Assembly: GCF_015070855.1 (NCBI RefSeq)
Contig: NZ_JADDIX010000068.1
Span: 16,033-79,534, forward strand
Origin: Pseudomonas lopnurensis
Lineage (GTDB): Bacteria > Pseudomonadota > Gammaproteobacteria > Pseudomonadales > Pseudomonadaceae
Length of the DNA: 63,502 nt
Reading direction: 5' to 3'
Both the position numbers and the translations under genes were made by a program. Under the pieces are notes generated by a model that was given only the letters and a program-made list of their open reading frames with translations, was not told the origin of the DNA and did no database searches. How positions within the stretch are numbered: position 1 is the first letter of the stretch; every line of letters begins with the position of its first letter. Shown here in pieces: positions 1-9,823 of this stretch.

Positions 1-29
1 GCTTATGGCTTGCAGCTTGCCGCTGCCGC
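1..29. repeat. GCTTGCAGCTTGCCGC-type dispersed repeat, partial
   Basis: Short CTTGCAGCTTG-rich sequence immediately after the iscX stop codon. The same word family recurs at 15991-16043 and 47060-47178, so this is one end of a dispersed hairpin repeat that probably continues outside the window. Confidence 0.6.
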
Positions 30-227
30 CTAGGCCTCTTCGATCCAGGCCGCCTGGATCGCTTCGAGAACCTTCTCGCCACCGCGCTGGGGGTCGTCAG
101 AGAAGTCCGGCAGCTCCAGCACCCAGCGGTGCAGCTCGACGAAGTTCACGTAACGCGGATCGACGTCGACCTTGCGCTCGGCCAGCTCGATGGCGATGTC
201 CTGCACATCCGTCCATTTGAGAACCAT
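30..227 (-). CDS. iscX: IscX, Fe-S cluster assembly accessory protein
   Basis: A 65-residue acidic protein that matches the IscX (YfhJ) family over its whole length, starting MVLKWTDVQDIAIEL. The family binds IscS and iron and modulates cluster assembly on IscU in the cytoplasm. It is the last gene of the leftward isc operon, 15 bp after fdx, the position it holds in most gammaproteobacteria. The ATG start is the only sensible one. Assignment is firm; whether it acts as iron donor or as a brake on IscS is debated in the literature. Confidence 0.95.
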   Translation of the reverse strand: MVLKWTDVQDIAIELAERKVDVDPRYVNFVELHRWVLELPDFSDDPQRGGEKVLEAIQAAWIEEA

Positions 228-242
228 GACTCTTCCCTCGCC

Positions 243-581
243 TCAATGCCCTTCGGAAACCTGGTTGATGGTGTACTTCGGAATCTCCACCACGAGGTCC
301 GCATCGGCCACTACCGCCTGGCAGGAGAGCCGCGAATGCGGCTCCAGCCCCCAGGCCTTGTCGAGCATGTCGTCCTCCAGTTCGTCGGACGCCTCGAGCG
401 AGTCGAACCCTTCGCGCACCACCACATGGCAGGTGGTGCAGGCACAGGACTTCTCGCAGGCATGCTCGATATCGATGCCATTGCGCAGCGCGGCATCCAG
501 CACCGTCTCGCCGGCTTGCGCCTCGATGACGGCGCCTTCCGGGCAATGGTCGGTATTGGGCAGGAAAATGATCTGCGGCAT
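243..581 (-). CDS. fdx: ISC system [2Fe-2S] ferredoxin
   Basis: Adrenodoxin-type ferredoxin of 112 residues that supplies electrons for cluster assembly on IscU. Cluster ligands are visible as C42, C48, C51 (in ACEKSCACTTC) and C87. I chose the ATG at 581, giving MPQIIFLP, because it matches the usual family length. A TTG three codons upstream is in frame but would overlap the hscA stop. It sits 5 bp after hscA and 15 bp before iscX, and is almost certainly co-transcribed with them. Confidence 0.96.
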   Translation of the reverse strand: MPQIIFLPNTDHCPEGAVIEAQAGETVLDAALRNGIDIEHACEKSCACTTCHVVVREGFDSLEASDELEDDMLDKAWGLEPHSRLSCQAVVADADLVVEIPKYTINQVSEGH

Positions 582-586
582 CTGGG

Positions 587-2452
587 TCAATCCTCGATAT
601 CGTTTAGCCGCCGTCCGGCCAGCGCGGCCTTGACGGTGGAATCCAGTCGACGCGCAGCGAAGGCATCGGTGATCTGGCTCAGGCGCTTGCTCTGGCGCTC
701 GATGGCGGTGACGTCCTGGCTGTCGAGCAGCCCCCGCAATTCACCCATCTGCAGCTCGATGGCCTCGCGCTCTTCGCCGCTGAGCAGGCGCTCGCCGTCG
801 GCCGCCAGCGCCGCCTCGACAGCTTCCAGCAGGCGCTGGGCGTCGACCAGTTGCTCACGCAGTGCGCGGGCATGGCGATCATCGTCCGCCTTGCGGAAGG
901 AATCCTCGAGCATCCGCGCGATCTCGCCATCGGTCAGGCCGTAGGACGGCTTGACCTGAATGCTCGCCTCGACACCGGAGCCCAGCTCGCGCGCCGAGAC
1001 ACTGAGCAGACCATCGGCATCGACCTGGAAGGTCACGCGGATTTTCGCCGCGCCGGCGACCATCGGCGGAATCCCCCGCAGCTCGAAGCGTGCCAGCGAA
1101 CGGCAATCGGCGATCAGCTCGCGCTCGCCCTGCAGCACATGGATCATCATGGCCGACTGGCCATCCTTGTAGGTGGTGAAGTCCTGGGCGCGGGCGACCG
1201 GAATGGTGGTGTTGCGCGGAATGATCTTTTCCATCAGACCGCCCATGGTTTCCAGCCCCAGCGACAGCGGGATCACGTCGAGCAACAGCAACTCTTCGCC
1301 GCCACGGTTGTTGCCGGCCAGGGTCTCGGCCTGGATCGCCGCACCGATCGCCACCACTTCGTCGGGGTCGATGTCGGTCAACGGCTCGCGGCCGAACAGC
1401 CTGGCGACGGCCGAACGCACGCTCGGCACCCGGGTCGAACCGCCCACCATGACCACGGCGGTCACCTCCTCCAGCTCGACGCCGGAGTCACGCACCGCAC
1501 GGCGGCAGGACTTCAGGCTGCGAGCGATCATCGGTTCGATGAGCGCATCGAAGGTTTCGCGGCTCAGCGTGCCCCGCCAGTCCGCGTAGGCGATCTCCAC
1601 CGCATCGGCGTCACTCAGACGCTCCTTGGCATCGCAGGCGACCTTCAGCAACGCACGCTGGGCACCCGGATCGAGATTCTCGGAAACGCCAGCCTGGGCG
1701 AGGACCCAGCCCGCCACGGCGTGATCGAGATCGTCGCCGCCCAGGGCGGTATCGCCGCCAGTGGCCAGCACCTCGAAGACCCCCTTGCTCAGGCGCAGGA
1801 TCGAAATATCGAAGGTGCCGCCCCCCAGGTCATAGATGGCGACCACACCCTCGGCCTGGCGATCCAGCCCATAGGCGACCGCCGCGGCCGTGGGCTCGTT
1901 GAGCAGCCGCAGCACGTTGAGACCGGCGAGTCGCGCGGCATCCTTGGTTGCCTGGCGCTGCGCATCGTCAAAATACGCCGGCACCGTGATCACCGCGCCG
2001 ACCAGCTCGCCACCCAGCGTGGCTTCGGCACGCTGGCGCAGCGTCGCGAGGATCTCGGCGGAAATCTCCACCGGGCTTTTCGGCCCCTGCACCGTCTCGA
2101 TGTAGGGCATCTGCGACTCGCCTTCGCTGTTGAAGCGGTACGGTAGCTGCTCGCCCAGTTGCTTGACGTCGCCCAGGCCGCGCCCCATCAAGCGCTTGAC
2201 CGAGATGATGGTATTGAGCGGATCCACGGCCGCCGCCTGCCTGGCCGCGCGGCCGACCTCGACCCGATCGGCGTGGTAGCGCACCGCCGACGGCAGGATC
2301 ACTTGCCCTTCGTCATCGGCCAGCGGCGCGGTGACGCCACTGCGCAGCGCAGCCACGAGAGAATTGGTGGTGCCCAGGTCTATCCCGACGGCCAGGCGGC
2401 GCTGGTGCGGCTGTGGGCTTTGTCCTGGCTCGGCAATCTGAAGTAAGGCCAT
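587..2452 (-). CDS. hscA: HscA, Hsp70-family chaperone for Fe-S cluster transfer
   Basis: A 621-residue specialised Hsp70 that, with HscB, releases the nascent cluster from IscU. The actin-like ATPase domain begins with [13 protein letters not shown] near residue 22 and holds the phosphate loop DLGGGTFD. The substrate-binding domain follows from about residue 400. Its client is the LPPVK loop of IscU, which is intact in this window. The start is an ATG, 41 bp after hscB. Length and motifs are normal for the family. Confidence 0.97.
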   Translation of the reverse strand: MALLQIAEPGQSPQPHQRRLAVGIDLGTTNSLVAALRSGVTAPLADDEGQVILPSAVRYHADRVEVGRAARQAAAVDPLNTIISVKRLMGRGLGDVKQLGEQLPYRFNSEGESQMPYIETVQGPKSPVEISAEILATLRQRAEATLGGELVGAVITVPAYFDDAQRQATKDAARLAGLNVLRLLNEPTAAAVAYGLDRQAEGVVAIYDLGGGTFDISILRLSKGVFEVLATGGDTALGGDDLDHAVAGWVLAQAGVSENLDPGAQRALLKVACDAKERLSDADAVEIAYADWRGTLSRETFDALIEPMIARSLKSCRRAVRDSGVELEEVTAVVMVGGSTRVPSVRSAVARLFGREPLTDIDPDEVVAIGAAIQAETLAGNNRGGEELLLLDVIPLSLGLETMGGLMEKIIPRNTTIPVARAQDFTTYKDGQSAMMIHVLQGERELIADCRSLARFELRGIPPMVAGAAKIRVTFQVDADGLLSVSARELGSGVEASIQVKPSYGLTDGEIARMLEDSFRKADDDRHARALREQLVDAQRLLEAVEAALAADGERLLSGEEREAIELQMGELRGLLDSQDVTAIERQSKRLSQITDAFAARRLDSTVKAALAGRRLNDIED

Positions 2453-2493
2453 GTCTGTCTGATATCGGGCGCAGCGCCAGGCGCTACGCGGGG

Positions 2494-3015
2494 TTAATCG
2501 TCGAGGCGCTCTTCGAGTTGGCGCACTTCCTGGGATAGCTTGTCGAGAAACTGCATGCGGCGAACCAGGCGCTCGGCCTCCTCGCGGCGCGCAGGGTCTT
2601 GCCAGACCTGGGCGAAGCCGTCGTTCAGCCCCTGCTGCGCCTGCTTCAGGCGCGACTTGAAAGCCGCCACGCCATCGAGGTCGGCCTGCTCCTGCAATTC
2701 CTCCAGCTCCTCGCGCCAGTGCATCTGCTGCATGAGGAACTGCGGGTCCTGCACGGTCGCCTCCAGCGGCACCTCATGCCCCTCCACCGCGAGCAGGTAG
2801 CGCGCGCGGCGGCTCGGGCTCTTCAGCGTCTGATAGGCCTCGTTGAGGTTGGCGGAGCGCTCCAGCGCCTGGCGCTGCTCGCTCTCGGTGGCATCGGCGA
2901 AACGATCGGGATGCGTCTGGCGCGCCAGCTCCCGATAGCGGACAGCCAGCCCATCCAGATCCAGCTCGAAGTCGGGTTGCAGACCGAAGAGCGCGAAATG
3001 ACAAGGAGTACCCAC
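2494..3015 (-). CDS. hscB: HscB, J-domain co-chaperone
   Basis: A 173-residue co-chaperone that stimulates HscA and delivers IscU. The J domain carries the HPD triad at residues 35-37, followed by the three-helix C-terminal IscU-binding domain. I placed the start at the GTG at 3015 (giving [10 protein letters not shown]), 7 bp after the iscA stop. A longer in-frame GTG start at 3060 would overlap iscA by 38 bp and add 15 residues absent from the family as I know it. Confidence 0.95.
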   Translation of the reverse strand: MGTPCHFALFGLQPDFELDLDGLAVRYRELARQTHPDRFADATESEQRQALERSANLNEAYQTLKSPSRRARYLLAVEGHEVPLEATVQDPQFLMQQMHWREELEELQEQADLDGVAAFKSRLKQAQQGLNDGFAQVWQDPARREEAERLVRRMQFLDKLSQEVRQLEERLDD

Positions 3016-3022
3016 AGCGCCC

Positions 3023-3346
3023 TCAGATATTGAAGCTCTCGCCGCAGCCGCATTCGCCACGCACGTTCGGATTGTTGAACTTGAAGCCCTCGTTGAGGCC
3101 TTCGCGAACGAAGTCGAGTTCGGTGCCGTCGAGATAGACGAGGCTCTTCGGATCGATGATCACCTTGACCCCATGGCTCTCGAACACCGAGTCCTCGGCG
3201 CCCGTCTCATCGACGAACTCGAGCACATAGGCCAGCCCGGAGCAGCCGGTGGTGCGCACTCCGAGCCTCACGCCCACCCCCTTGCCACGCCCCTCGAGCG
3301 AGCGGCGAACATGCTGGGCGGCAGCCGGTGTCATGCTGATAGCCAT
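3023..3346 (-). CDS. iscA: IscA, A-type Fe-S carrier protein
   Basis: A 107-residue A-type carrier that receives clusters and hands them to target apoproteins. The three conserved cysteines are C35, C99 and C101, the last two in the terminal GECGCGESF motif. ATG start, 12 bp after iscU. Standard in length and position within the operon. Confidence 0.97.
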   Translation of the reverse strand: MAISMTPAAAQHVRRSLEGRGKGVGVRLGVRTTGCSGLAYVLEFVDETGAEDSVFESHGVKVIIDPKSLVYLDGTELDFVREGLNEGFKFNNPNVRGECGCGESFNI

Positions 3347-3358
3347 CGCAACCTCCTT

Positions 3359-3745
3359 TTAGAGCAGGCCTTTCTTCTCGCGGTAATCGCGCACGGCGGC
3401 CTTGATCGCGTCTTCGGCGAGCACCGAACAGTGAATCTTCACCGGCGGCAGCGCCAATTCTTCGGCCAGCTGGGTGTTCTTGATGGTTTCGGCCTCCTCC
3501 AGCGTCTTGCCCTTCATCCATTCGGTGGCGAGGGAACTGGAGGCGATCGCCGAACCGCAACCGTAGGTCTTGAACTTGGCGTCTTCGATGACGCCCTGCT
3601 CGTTGACCTTGATCTGCAGGCGCATCACGTCGCCGCAGGCGGGAGCGCCGACCATGCCGGTACCGATGCTCGGATCCTCGGCGTCGAACTTGCCGACGTT
3701 GCGCGGATTTTCGTAGTGGTCGATGACCTTATCGCTGTATGCCAT
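3359..3745 (-). CDS. iscU: IscU, Fe-S cluster scaffold
   Basis: A 128-residue scaffold on which IscS-derived sulfur and iron are assembled. Ligand residues C37, C63, H105 and C106 and the modulating D39 are all present, as is the HscA recognition loop LPPVK at residues 99-103. ATG start, 44 bp after iscS. The protein is complete and shows no unusual features. Confidence 0.98.
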   Translation of the reverse strand: MAYSDKVIDHYENPRNVGKFDAEDPSIGTGMVGAPACGDVMRLQIKVNEQGVIEDAKFKTYGCGSAIASSSLATEWMKGKTLEEAETIKNTQLAEELALPPVKIHCSVLAEDAIKAAVRDYREKKGLL

Positions 3746-3789
3746 GGTGCAATCCTCTCTATATCAGGCTATGCGGAGCTCGACGCGGA

Positions 3790-5004
3790 TCAGTGGGCCT
3801 GCCACTCGACCTTGGAGATGTCGACGCCGTCTTTGAACATGTCCCACAGGGGCGAAAGCTCGCGCAGCTTGGTCACGGCCTCGCAGACCTTCTGCGCGGC
3901 GTAGTCGATTTCCTCTTCCGTGGTGAAGCGCCCGAAGGTGAAGCGGATGGAGCTGTGCGCCAGCTCGTCGTTGCGCCCCAGGGCGCGCAGCACGTAGGAC
4001 GGCTCCAGCGAGGCGGAGGTGCAGGCGGAACCGGAGGAGACCGCCAGGTCCTTGAGCGCCATGATCAGCGACTCGCCCTCGACGTAGTTGAAGCTGAGAT
4101 TGAGGTTGTGCGGCACGCGCGCGGTCATGCTGCCATTCACGTAGAGCTCTTCGAGATGCTCGACCTGCTTGTAGAAGCGATCGCGCAGCGCGCGGATGCG
4201 CTCGTTCTCCTGAGCCATCTCCTCCTTCGCGATACGGAAGGCCTCCCCCATGCCGACCAGCTGATGGGTCGCCAGCGTGCCGGAGCGCATGCCGCGCTCG
4301 TGACCACCACCGTGCATCTGGGCCTCGAGACGCACGCGCGGCTTGCGCCGGACATAGAGCGCGCCGACACCCTTCGGCCCATAGGTCTTGTGCGCGGAGA
4401 AGGACATCAGGTCGACCTTCATCTTCTCCAGATCGATCTCCACCTTGCCGGTGGATTGAGCGGCGTCGACGTGGAACAGAATCCCGCGGGCACGGGTCAG
4501 CTCGCCGATGGCGCCGATGTCGTTGATGGTGCCGATCTCGTTGTTGACGTGCATCACCGAAACCAGAATGGTGTCGTCACGCAGCGCCGCCTCGACCATC
4601 GCCGGCGTGACGATGCCGTCTTCGCCCGGCTCGAGGTAGGTGACTTCGAAGCCTTCGCGCTCGAGCTGGCGGGTGGTGTCCAGCACGGCCTTGTGTTCGA
4701 TCTTGGTGGTAACGATGTGCTTGCCCTTGGTGGCATAGAAATGCGCGACACCCTTGATCGCCAGGTTGTCGGACTCGGTCGCGCCGGAGGTCCAGACGAT
4801 CTCGCGCGGATCGGCATTGACCAGCTCGGCGACCTGCCGTCGGGCATTCTCCACAGCCTCCTCGGCCTTCCAGCCAAAGGCGTGCGAGCGCGAGGCCGGG
4901 TTGCCGAAATTGCCTTCATGGGTCAGGCATTCGATCATCTTCGCGGCGACACGCGGATCCACCGGCGTGGTGGCGGAGTAGTCCAGGTAAATCGGCAATT
5001 TCAT
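3790..5004 (-). CDS. iscS: IscS, PLP-dependent cysteine desulfurase
   Basis: A 404-residue class V aminotransferase-fold enzyme that converts cysteine to alanine and carries the persulfide used for Fe-S clusters and tRNA thiolation. H104 (catalytic, in KIEHKAV), the PLP lysine K206 in [10 protein letters not shown] and the mobile-loop cysteine C328 in SSGSACTS are present. ATG start, 31 bp after iscR. Expected to be co-repressed with the rest of the operon by holo-IscR. Confidence 0.98.
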   Translation of the reverse strand: MKLPIYLDYSATTPVDPRVAAKMIECLTHEGNFGNPASRSHAFGWKAEEAVENARRQVAELVNADPREIVWTSGATESDNLAIKGVAHFYATKGKHIVTTKIEHKAVLDTTRQLEREGFEVTYLEPGEDGIVTPAMVEAALRDDTILVSVMHVNNEIGTINDIGAIGELTRARGILFHVDAAQSTGKVEIDLEKMKVDLMSFSAHKTYGPKGVGALYVRRKPRVRLEAQMHGGGHERGMRSGTLATHQLVGMGEAFRIAKEEMAQENERIRALRDRFYKQVEHLEELYVNGSMTARVPHNLNLSFNYVEGESLIMALKDLAVSSGSACTSASLEPSYVLRALGRNDELAHSSIRFTFGRFTTEEEIDYAAQKVCEAVTKLRELSPLWDMFKDGVDISKVEWQAH

Positions 5005-5035
5005 TCAGATATCTCCTATCAGGCAGTCGCCCTGC

Positions 5036-5527
5036 TCATTCGATGGCGGACGCTTCGATCTTGTCCAGCTGCGGTGCGCTGCCATTGGCTTTGCGCATAT
5101 CCTGGCGCAGCGCGACCTGTTGCACGTCCTGGCGCTTGACCAGATCGGCCAGGCTGATGCCGCTGAGAAATTCATGGATCTGCTGGCTGAGGTCGCACCA
5201 CAGATGATGGGTCAGGCAGGTGTCACCTGAATGGCAGCCGCCCAGGCCCTGGCAGCGAGTCGCATCGACAGACTCGTTGACGGCGTCGATCACCTGGGCC
5301 ACCTGAATCCCGGTCATGTCCCGCGACAACTGATAGCCGCCACCAGGGCCACGCACACTGGTCACCAGACTGCTGCGGCGCAACTTGGCGAACAATTGCT
5401 CAAGATAGGAAAGCGAAATGCCCTGCCGCTCGGAAATATCGGCCAGGGAAACCGGGCCATGCTGCGCATGCAGCGCCAGATCAAGCATGGCGGTTACGGC
5501 ATAACGGCCTTTAGTGGTCAATCGCAT
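5036..5527 (-). CDS. iscR: IscR, Fe-S-sensing Rrf2-family repressor
   Basis: A 163-residue Rrf2-family regulator with an N-terminal winged helix ([11 protein letters not shown]) and [2Fe-2S] ligands C92, C98, C104 and H107 in [17 protein letters not shown]. The holo form represses the isc operon when clusters are plentiful. I used the ATG at 5527; a longer in-frame start at 5587 would run through the promoter and operator. First gene of the operon, with an IscR-like box directly upstream. Confidence 0.97.
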   Translation of the reverse strand: MRLTTKGRYAVTAMLDLALHAQHGPVSLADISERQGISLSYLEQLFAKLRRSSLVTSVRGPGGGYQLSRDMTGIQVAQVIDAVNESVDATRCQGLGGCHSGDTCLTHHLWCDLSQQIHEFLSGISLADLVKRQDVQQVALRQDMRKANGSAPQLDKIEASAIE

Positions 5528-5558
5528 CGGTCTGCACCAAGCATCACGGTTTGGCGCA

Positions 5559-5591
5559 ATTATGCAATTCCCGAGTATTTGAGTCAACTAT
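5559..5591 (-). promoter_or_regulatory. iscR promoter with overlapping IscR type-1-like box
   Basis: Read on the minus strand, -35 TTGACT (5587-5582) and -10 CATAAT (5564-5559) are separated by exactly 17 bp. The stretch ATAGTTGACTcaaATACTCGGGAAT (5591-5567, shown in mixed case) closely resembles the E. coli PiscR type-1 site as I remember it. It covers the -35 element and spacer, which explains repression by steric exclusion. A degenerate second copy may lie just upstream near 5595-5618. Confidence 0.8.
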
Positions 5592-5705
5592 AAGACTTAT
5601 TAAAATAGTCGGTCTTTAGTCGAGGGTCACGGCGAACCACAGGACTCGCCGAATCGGTCGAGGCGCTGGCTGCGCATGATAGCAGCTACCGCCTCGGCCC
5701 GCACT

Positions 5706-6482
5706 TCAGGGGCGCGGCTCGACGACCTCGGGCTTCACCTCGACGAAATCCTCCTCGCGCAATTGCGGGAGTTCCTTCGCACAGTAATCGCTGCCCAGCG
5801 CCTTGAGCGCGCCACACATGCCCTCCAGACGCTCCTCGACCGCCTGCACATGATCGAGCAGTTGCCCGATCGCCCGGGCCACCGGGTCGGGCATGTCCTC
5901 GCTGACGCCATAGGCATCGAAGCCGATCTTCTGCGCGATGGCCTTGCGCCTGGCTTCCTGCTCGTCGCTCGACTTGACGATGACCCGCCCCGGAATCCCC
6001 ACCGCGGTGGCGCCGGCCGGCACTTCGCGGGTCACCACCGCATTGGAGCCGATCTTGGCGCCCGCGCCGACGATGAAGGGACCGAGAATCTTCGCCCCGG
6101 CCCCGACGATCACCCCGTCTTCGAGCGTCGGGTGGCGCTTGCCCTTGTTCCAGCTGGTACCGCCCAGCGTGACGCCATGATAGAGCGTCACGTCATCGCC
6201 GATTTCGGCAGTTTCGCCGATGACGATGCCCATCCCGTGATCGATGAAGAAGCGGCGACCGATCTTCGCCCCCGGATGGATCTCGACCCCCGTCAGCCAG
6301 CGCCCCAGATTCGAGGTCATGCGCGCCAGCCACTTCCACTCATGCCCCCACAGCCAATGCGACAGCCGATGAATCCAGATGGCATGCAGCCCGGGATAAC
6401 AGGTCAGCACCTCGAACGCATTACGTGCCGCCGGATCGCGATGAAACACGCTCCGGATATCTTCGCGCATGCGCTCGAACAT
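5706..6482 (-). CDS. cysE: Serine O-acetyltransferase
   Basis: A 258-residue enzyme that acetylates L-serine with acetyl-CoA, the first step of cysteine synthesis. It has the helical N-terminal domain and the left-handed beta-helix built of hexapeptide repeats. D81-H82 in [11 protein letters not shown] and the downstream GVTLGGT are the expected catalytic and CoA-site motifs. The ATG at 6482 shares its A with the trmJ stop (TGATG), so the two genes are translationally coupled. Placement next to the isc operon links cysteine supply to cluster assembly. Confidence 0.97.
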   Translation of the reverse strand: MFERMREDIRSVFHRDPAARNAFEVLTCYPGLHAIWIHRLSHWLWGHEWKWLARMTSNLGRWLTGVEIHPGAKIGRRFFIDHGMGIVIGETAEIGDDVTLYHGVTLGGTSWNKGKRHPTLEDGVIVGAGAKILGPFIVGAGAKIGSNAVVTREVPAGATAVGIPGRVIVKSSDEQEARRKAIAQKIGFDAYGVSEDMPDPVARAIGQLLDHVQAVEERLEGMCGALKALGSDYCAKELPQLREEDFVEVKPEVVEPRP

Positions 6483-7258
6483 CAATCCTTTCTCCGCTTG
6501 TGAGGCTCGCCGCGGGCGGCCTTCTGTGTCTCGGTGAGAATACCGCGCAGGATATTCATTTCCAGCTTGCTGATGCCGCTGCGCCCGTAGAGCCGCCGCA
6601 ACCGGGGCATGAGATGCCGTGGCTTTTCCGGATCGAGGAAGCCGATATCCACCAGCGTCTGCTCCAGATGGCCGAAGTAATGCTCCAGCTCATCCATGGT
6701 CACCGGCTGGGCATCCAGCATTGCGGTGGTCTCCAACTTTTGCGTCTTGGTCGGCCGCCCCTCGGCGGCCAGCCAGCCCATGCGCACCTCATAGGCGAGC
6801 ACCTGCACGGCAGCCGCCAGGTTCAGGGAACTGAACTCGGGGTCCGACGGAATATGCACGTGGAACTGACAGCGCTGCAGTTCTTCATTGGTCAGCCCGG
6901 CATATTCGCGACCGAACACCAGCGCCACCTCGCCACCCGAAGCCGCCTGCTCCACGGTAGCCATTCCGCACTCGCGCGGGTCCAGCAATGGCCAGGGAAT
7001 ACGCCGATCACGCGCACTGGTCCCCAGCACCAGGCTGCAACCGACCAGCGCTTCTTCCAGCGTGCCGACGATCTGCGCGGCATCGAGAATATCGGTAGCG
7101 CCGGACGCCCTGGCAATGGCGTTCGGGCTCGGGAAATCTTCCGGATCGACCAGCACCAGCCGCGACAACCCCATGTTCTTCATGGCCCGGGCGGCACCAC
7201 CGATATTGCCGGCATGACTGGTGTTGACCAGCACCACGCGAATGTTTTGCAGCGACAC
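6482..7258 (-). CDS. trmJ: TrmJ, tRNA 2'-O-methyltransferase (position 32)
   Basis: A 258-residue SPOUT-family methyltransferase, recognised by the N-terminal [19 protein letters not shown] and the trefoil-knot region near [12 protein letters not shown]. The family methylates the ribose of C/U at position 32 of tRNAs. The start is a GTG at 7258; no closer ATG fits. It heads a two-gene unit with cysE and is transcribed divergently from suhB across a 154-bp gap. Confidence 0.94.
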   Translation of the reverse strand: MSLQNIRVVLVNTSHAGNIGGAARAMKNMGLSRLVLVDPEDFPSPNAIARASGATDILDAAQIVGTLEEALVGCSLVLGTSARDRRIPWPLLDPRECGMATVEQAASGGEVALVFGREYAGLTNEELQRCQFHVHIPSDPEFSSLNLAAAVQVLAYEVRMGWLAAEGRPTKTQKLETTAMLDAQPVTMDELEHYFGHLEQTLVDIGFLDPEKPRHLMPRLRRLYGRSGISKLEMNILRGILTETQKAARGEPHKRRKD

Positions 7259-7412
7259 GGAAATTCTCGACTCGAAATACGGACGGAAAGCTTACAGGAA
7301 GCGTCTCGGCGTCCGCCATCCACCGGCGCTCGGCCCCACGCGCGGCGCTACATGCGTCGCCGCTTTCCTGATAGAATTTCGCGCTTTCTTTAAACGACCA
7401 GGTAATTGATCC

Positions 7413-8228
7413 ATGCAGCCCATGCTGAATATCGCGCTGCGCGCCGCCCGCAGCGCCGGCGAACTGATTGTCCGTTCCACCGATCGCCTGGATGCAATCT
7501 CGGTCAACGAGAAAGACGCGAAGGATTATGTCACCGAGATCGATCGCGCCGCCGAGCAGAGCATCGTCAATGCGCTGCGCAAGGCCTACCCGAATCACGG
7601 CATTCTCGGCGAGGAAGGCGGGCTGCTCGAAGGCAGCGGCGACGGCGCCGATTACCTGTGGATCATCGACCCGCTCGACGGCACCACCAACTTCGTGCGC
7701 GGCATTCCGCACTACGCCGTGAGCATCGCCTGCAAATACCGCGGTCGCCTGGAACATGCGGTGATCCTCGACCCGGTACGCCAGGAAGAATTCACCGCCA
7801 GCCGCGGCCGTGGCGCGGCCCTGAACGGTCGCCGCCTGCGCGTCAGTTCGCGCAAGAGCCTGGAAGGCGCCCTGCTCGGCACCGGCTTCCCGTTCCGCGA
7901 TGGGCAGATGGACAACCTGGACAGCTACCTGAACATGTTCCGCAGCCTGGTCGGCGAGACCGCCGGCCTGCGCCGAGCTGGCGCAGCCAGCCTCGACCTG
8001 GCCTACGTCGCGGCAGGCCGCTTCGATGCATTCTGGGAATTCGGCCTTTCCGAATGGGACATGGCGGCCGGCGCCCTGCTGATCCAGGAAGCCGGCGGGC
8101 TGGTCAGCGACTTCAGCGGCGGCCACGATTTCCTCGAGAAGGGGCAGATCGTCGCGGGCAATACCAAGTGCTTCAAGGCAGTGCTGACCACCATCCAGCC
8201 CCACCTGACGCCATCGCTCAAACGCTGA
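7413..8228 (+). CDS. suhB: SuhB, inositol-1-monophosphatase family protein
   Basis: A 271-residue Mg2+-dependent phosphatase of the IMPase family. Metal ligands are visible as E67 (GEEGG) and D86/D89 in DPLDGTTNF, with a second site in WDMAAGALLI. In enterobacteria SuhB also joins the rRNA antitermination complex, and the pseudomonad protein affects virulence gene expression; neither role can be read from the sequence. ATG start. It ends just before a strong bidirectional terminator. Confidence 0.95.
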   Translation: MQPMLNIALRAARSAGELIVRSTDRLDAISVNEKDAKDYVTEIDRAAEQSIVNALRKAYPNHGILGEEGGLLEGSGDGADYLWIIDPLDGTTNFVRGIPHYAVSIACKYRGRLEHAVILDPVRQEEFTASRGRGAALNGRRLRVSSRKSLEGALLGTGFPFRDGQMDNLDSYLNMFRSLVGETAGLRRAGAASLDLAYVAAGRFDAFWEFGLSEWDMAAGALLIQEAGGLVSDFSGGHDFLEKGQIVAGNTKCFKAVLTTIQPHLTPSLKR

Positions 8229-8242
8229 AAAACGCAACAACG

Positions 8243-8273
8243 AAAAACGCCCCGATCGATCGGGGCGTTTTTT
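8243..8273. terminator. Bidirectional rho-independent terminator
   Basis: A perfect palindrome AAAAACGCCCCGATC/GATCGGGGCGTTTTT between the convergent suhB and glycine-zipper genes. Both strands have a GC-rich stem followed by a run of T, so it can stop transcription from either side. Confidence 0.93.
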
Positions 8274-8287
8274 ATCCGCGGCAGAAA

Positions 8288-8821
8288 TTATTGCTGCGAC
8301 AGCATCAGCTGGCCGTCCTGCACCGGGATCCGACTGCCCGGATCGCGATCCATCTGCACACGACCAACCTTGCCATCCAGGTCGTATTTCACGTCGTAGC
8401 CAACGATCTTGTCATGGCTGTCGGTCACCGTATTGCAGCGGGTCTCGGTCGTGGTATAGGTGCTGCTGGCCTGCATCCGCTCCTGTACCTGATTGCCGGC
8501 GTAACCGCCGCCTACCGCACCGGCGACCGTCGCGATCTTCTTGCCGTTGCCGCCACCGACCTGATTGCCGAGCAGACCGCCGACCACCGCACCCACCGCA
8601 GTACCGGCGATTCGATGCTGGTCCTGAACCGGCTTCTGCCGAGTGACCGTCACGTCCTTGCAGATCTCCCGGGGCGTCTTGATCGTTTCCTTGATGGGCT
8701 CGACCGCGAGCACCTCGGCAAACTTCGGCCCCCTATCGACCAGACTATAGGTCGCGAATGCTCCGCCAGCAGTGGCGACCACCACACCCAACGCCGTACC
8801 GACCAACATGGACTTGTTCAC
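8288..8821 (-). CDS. Glycine-zipper 2TM-domain envelope protein, function unknown
   Basis: A 177-residue protein with an N-terminal hydrophobic segment (MLVGTALGVVVATAGG) that may be a signal anchor, and a glycine-zipper hairpin (GTAVGAVVGGLLGNQVGGG and GAVGGGYAGNQV) about residues 70-110. The C-terminal part is soluble. Such domains occur in outer-membrane proteins of the SlyB/PcpA type. I prefer the GTG at 8821, which has AGAGG about 9 nt upstream; a longer in-frame start at 8875 would add 18 non-hydrophobic residues. It lies downstream of secF across a 78-bp gap. Confidence 0.85.
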   Translation of the reverse strand: MNKSMLVGTALGVVVATAGGAFATYSLVDRGPKFAEVLAVEPIKETIKTPREICKDVTVTRQKPVQDQHRIAGTAVGAVVGGLLGNQVGGGNGKKIATVAGAVGGGYAGNQVQERMQASSTYTTTETRCNTVTDSHDKIVGYDVKYDLDGKVGRVQMDRDPGSRIPVQDGQLMLSQQ

Positions 8822-8899
8822 GGTGACATCCTCTTCCTTCGGGCTGCGCCCATTGCGCAGCCTTGGACCCGCCAAGGCCGCGAAAGTTGCGAGGATTAA

Positions 8900-9811
8900 T
8901 CAGGGGCGCTCGTCCGCTGCCTCCTCGACCACCGGCGGGATCAGGTCGTCGCGAGTCAGCTTGAGCCACAGCAGCAACGTCCCCGCCACGTAGATCGACG
9001 AATAGGTGCCCGCGCCGACGCCGATCAACAGCGCCAGCGAGAAGCCCCAGAGGTTTTCGCCGCCGAAGACCATCAGCGCGCCGACGGCCAGCAACGTGGA
9101 CACCGAAGTCGCCAAGGTGCGCAGCAGCGTTTGGGTCGTGGAGATGTTGATGTTTTCCAGCAGCTCCGCCTTGCGCAGCATGCGGAAGTTCTCGCGGATC
9201 CGGTCGAAGATGACGATGGTGTCGTTCAGTGAATAACCGATCACCGCCAGCACCGCCGCCAGCACCGTCAGATCGAAGGAAATCTGGAAGAAGGAGAACA
9301 CACCGAGCACCACGATCACATCGTGGAACAGGGACAACACGGCGCCGAACCCGAACTTCCACTGAAAGCGGAACGCCACGTAGACCAGGATGCCACCCAG
9401 CGCCAGGAGCATGCCCAAACCACCCTGATCGCGCAGCTCCTCGCCTACCGCCGGCCCGACGAATTCGACCCGCTTGACGCTGACCTGATTGCCGTCGCCG
9501 CCATTGCGCAGTGCCTCGGCGATGCGCTCGCCCAGCAGCGGATCATCGCCCGGCATGCGTACCAGTACATCGGTCGTGGCACCGAAGCTCTGCACCACCG
9601 CATCGGTGAAGCCCGACCGAACCAGTTGGCCGCGCACCTGCTCGAGTTCGACCGGACGCTCATAGCCCAGCTCGATCAAGCTGCCGCCGGTGAAGTCCAG
9701 ACCGAAATTCAGCCCTTTCATCACCAGACTGGCCAAGGATGCGACCGTCAGCAGCACGGTAAGAGCGACGGCCACATGGCGAACGCCCATGAAATTGATT
9801 ACGCGCTTCAT
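8900..9811 (-). CDS. secF: SecF, Sec translocon accessory subunit
   Basis: A 303-residue RND-like membrane protein that forms the SecDF complex and uses proton motive force to aid late stages of protein export. It has one N-terminal membrane segment, a periplasmic domain, and a C-terminal five-helix bundle with the DTIVIFDRIRE signature. ATG start, 12 bp after secD. Part of the yajC-secD-secF operon. Confidence 0.97.
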   Translation of the reverse strand: MKRVINFMGVRHVAVALTVLLTVASLASLVMKGLNFGLDFTGGSLIELGYERPVELEQVRGQLVRSGFTDAVVQSFGATTDVLVRMPGDDPLLGERIAEALRNGGDGNQVSVKRVEFVGPAVGEELRDQGGLGMLLALGGILVYVAFRFQWKFGFGAVLSLFHDVIVVLGVFSFFQISFDLTVLAAVLAVIGYSLNDTIVIFDRIRENFRMLRKAELLENINISTTQTLLRTLATSVSTLLAVGALMVFGGENLWGFSLALLIGVGAGTYSSIYVAGTLLLWLKLTRDDLIPPVVEEAADERP

Positions 9812-9823
9812 CGTGATAGCCCC

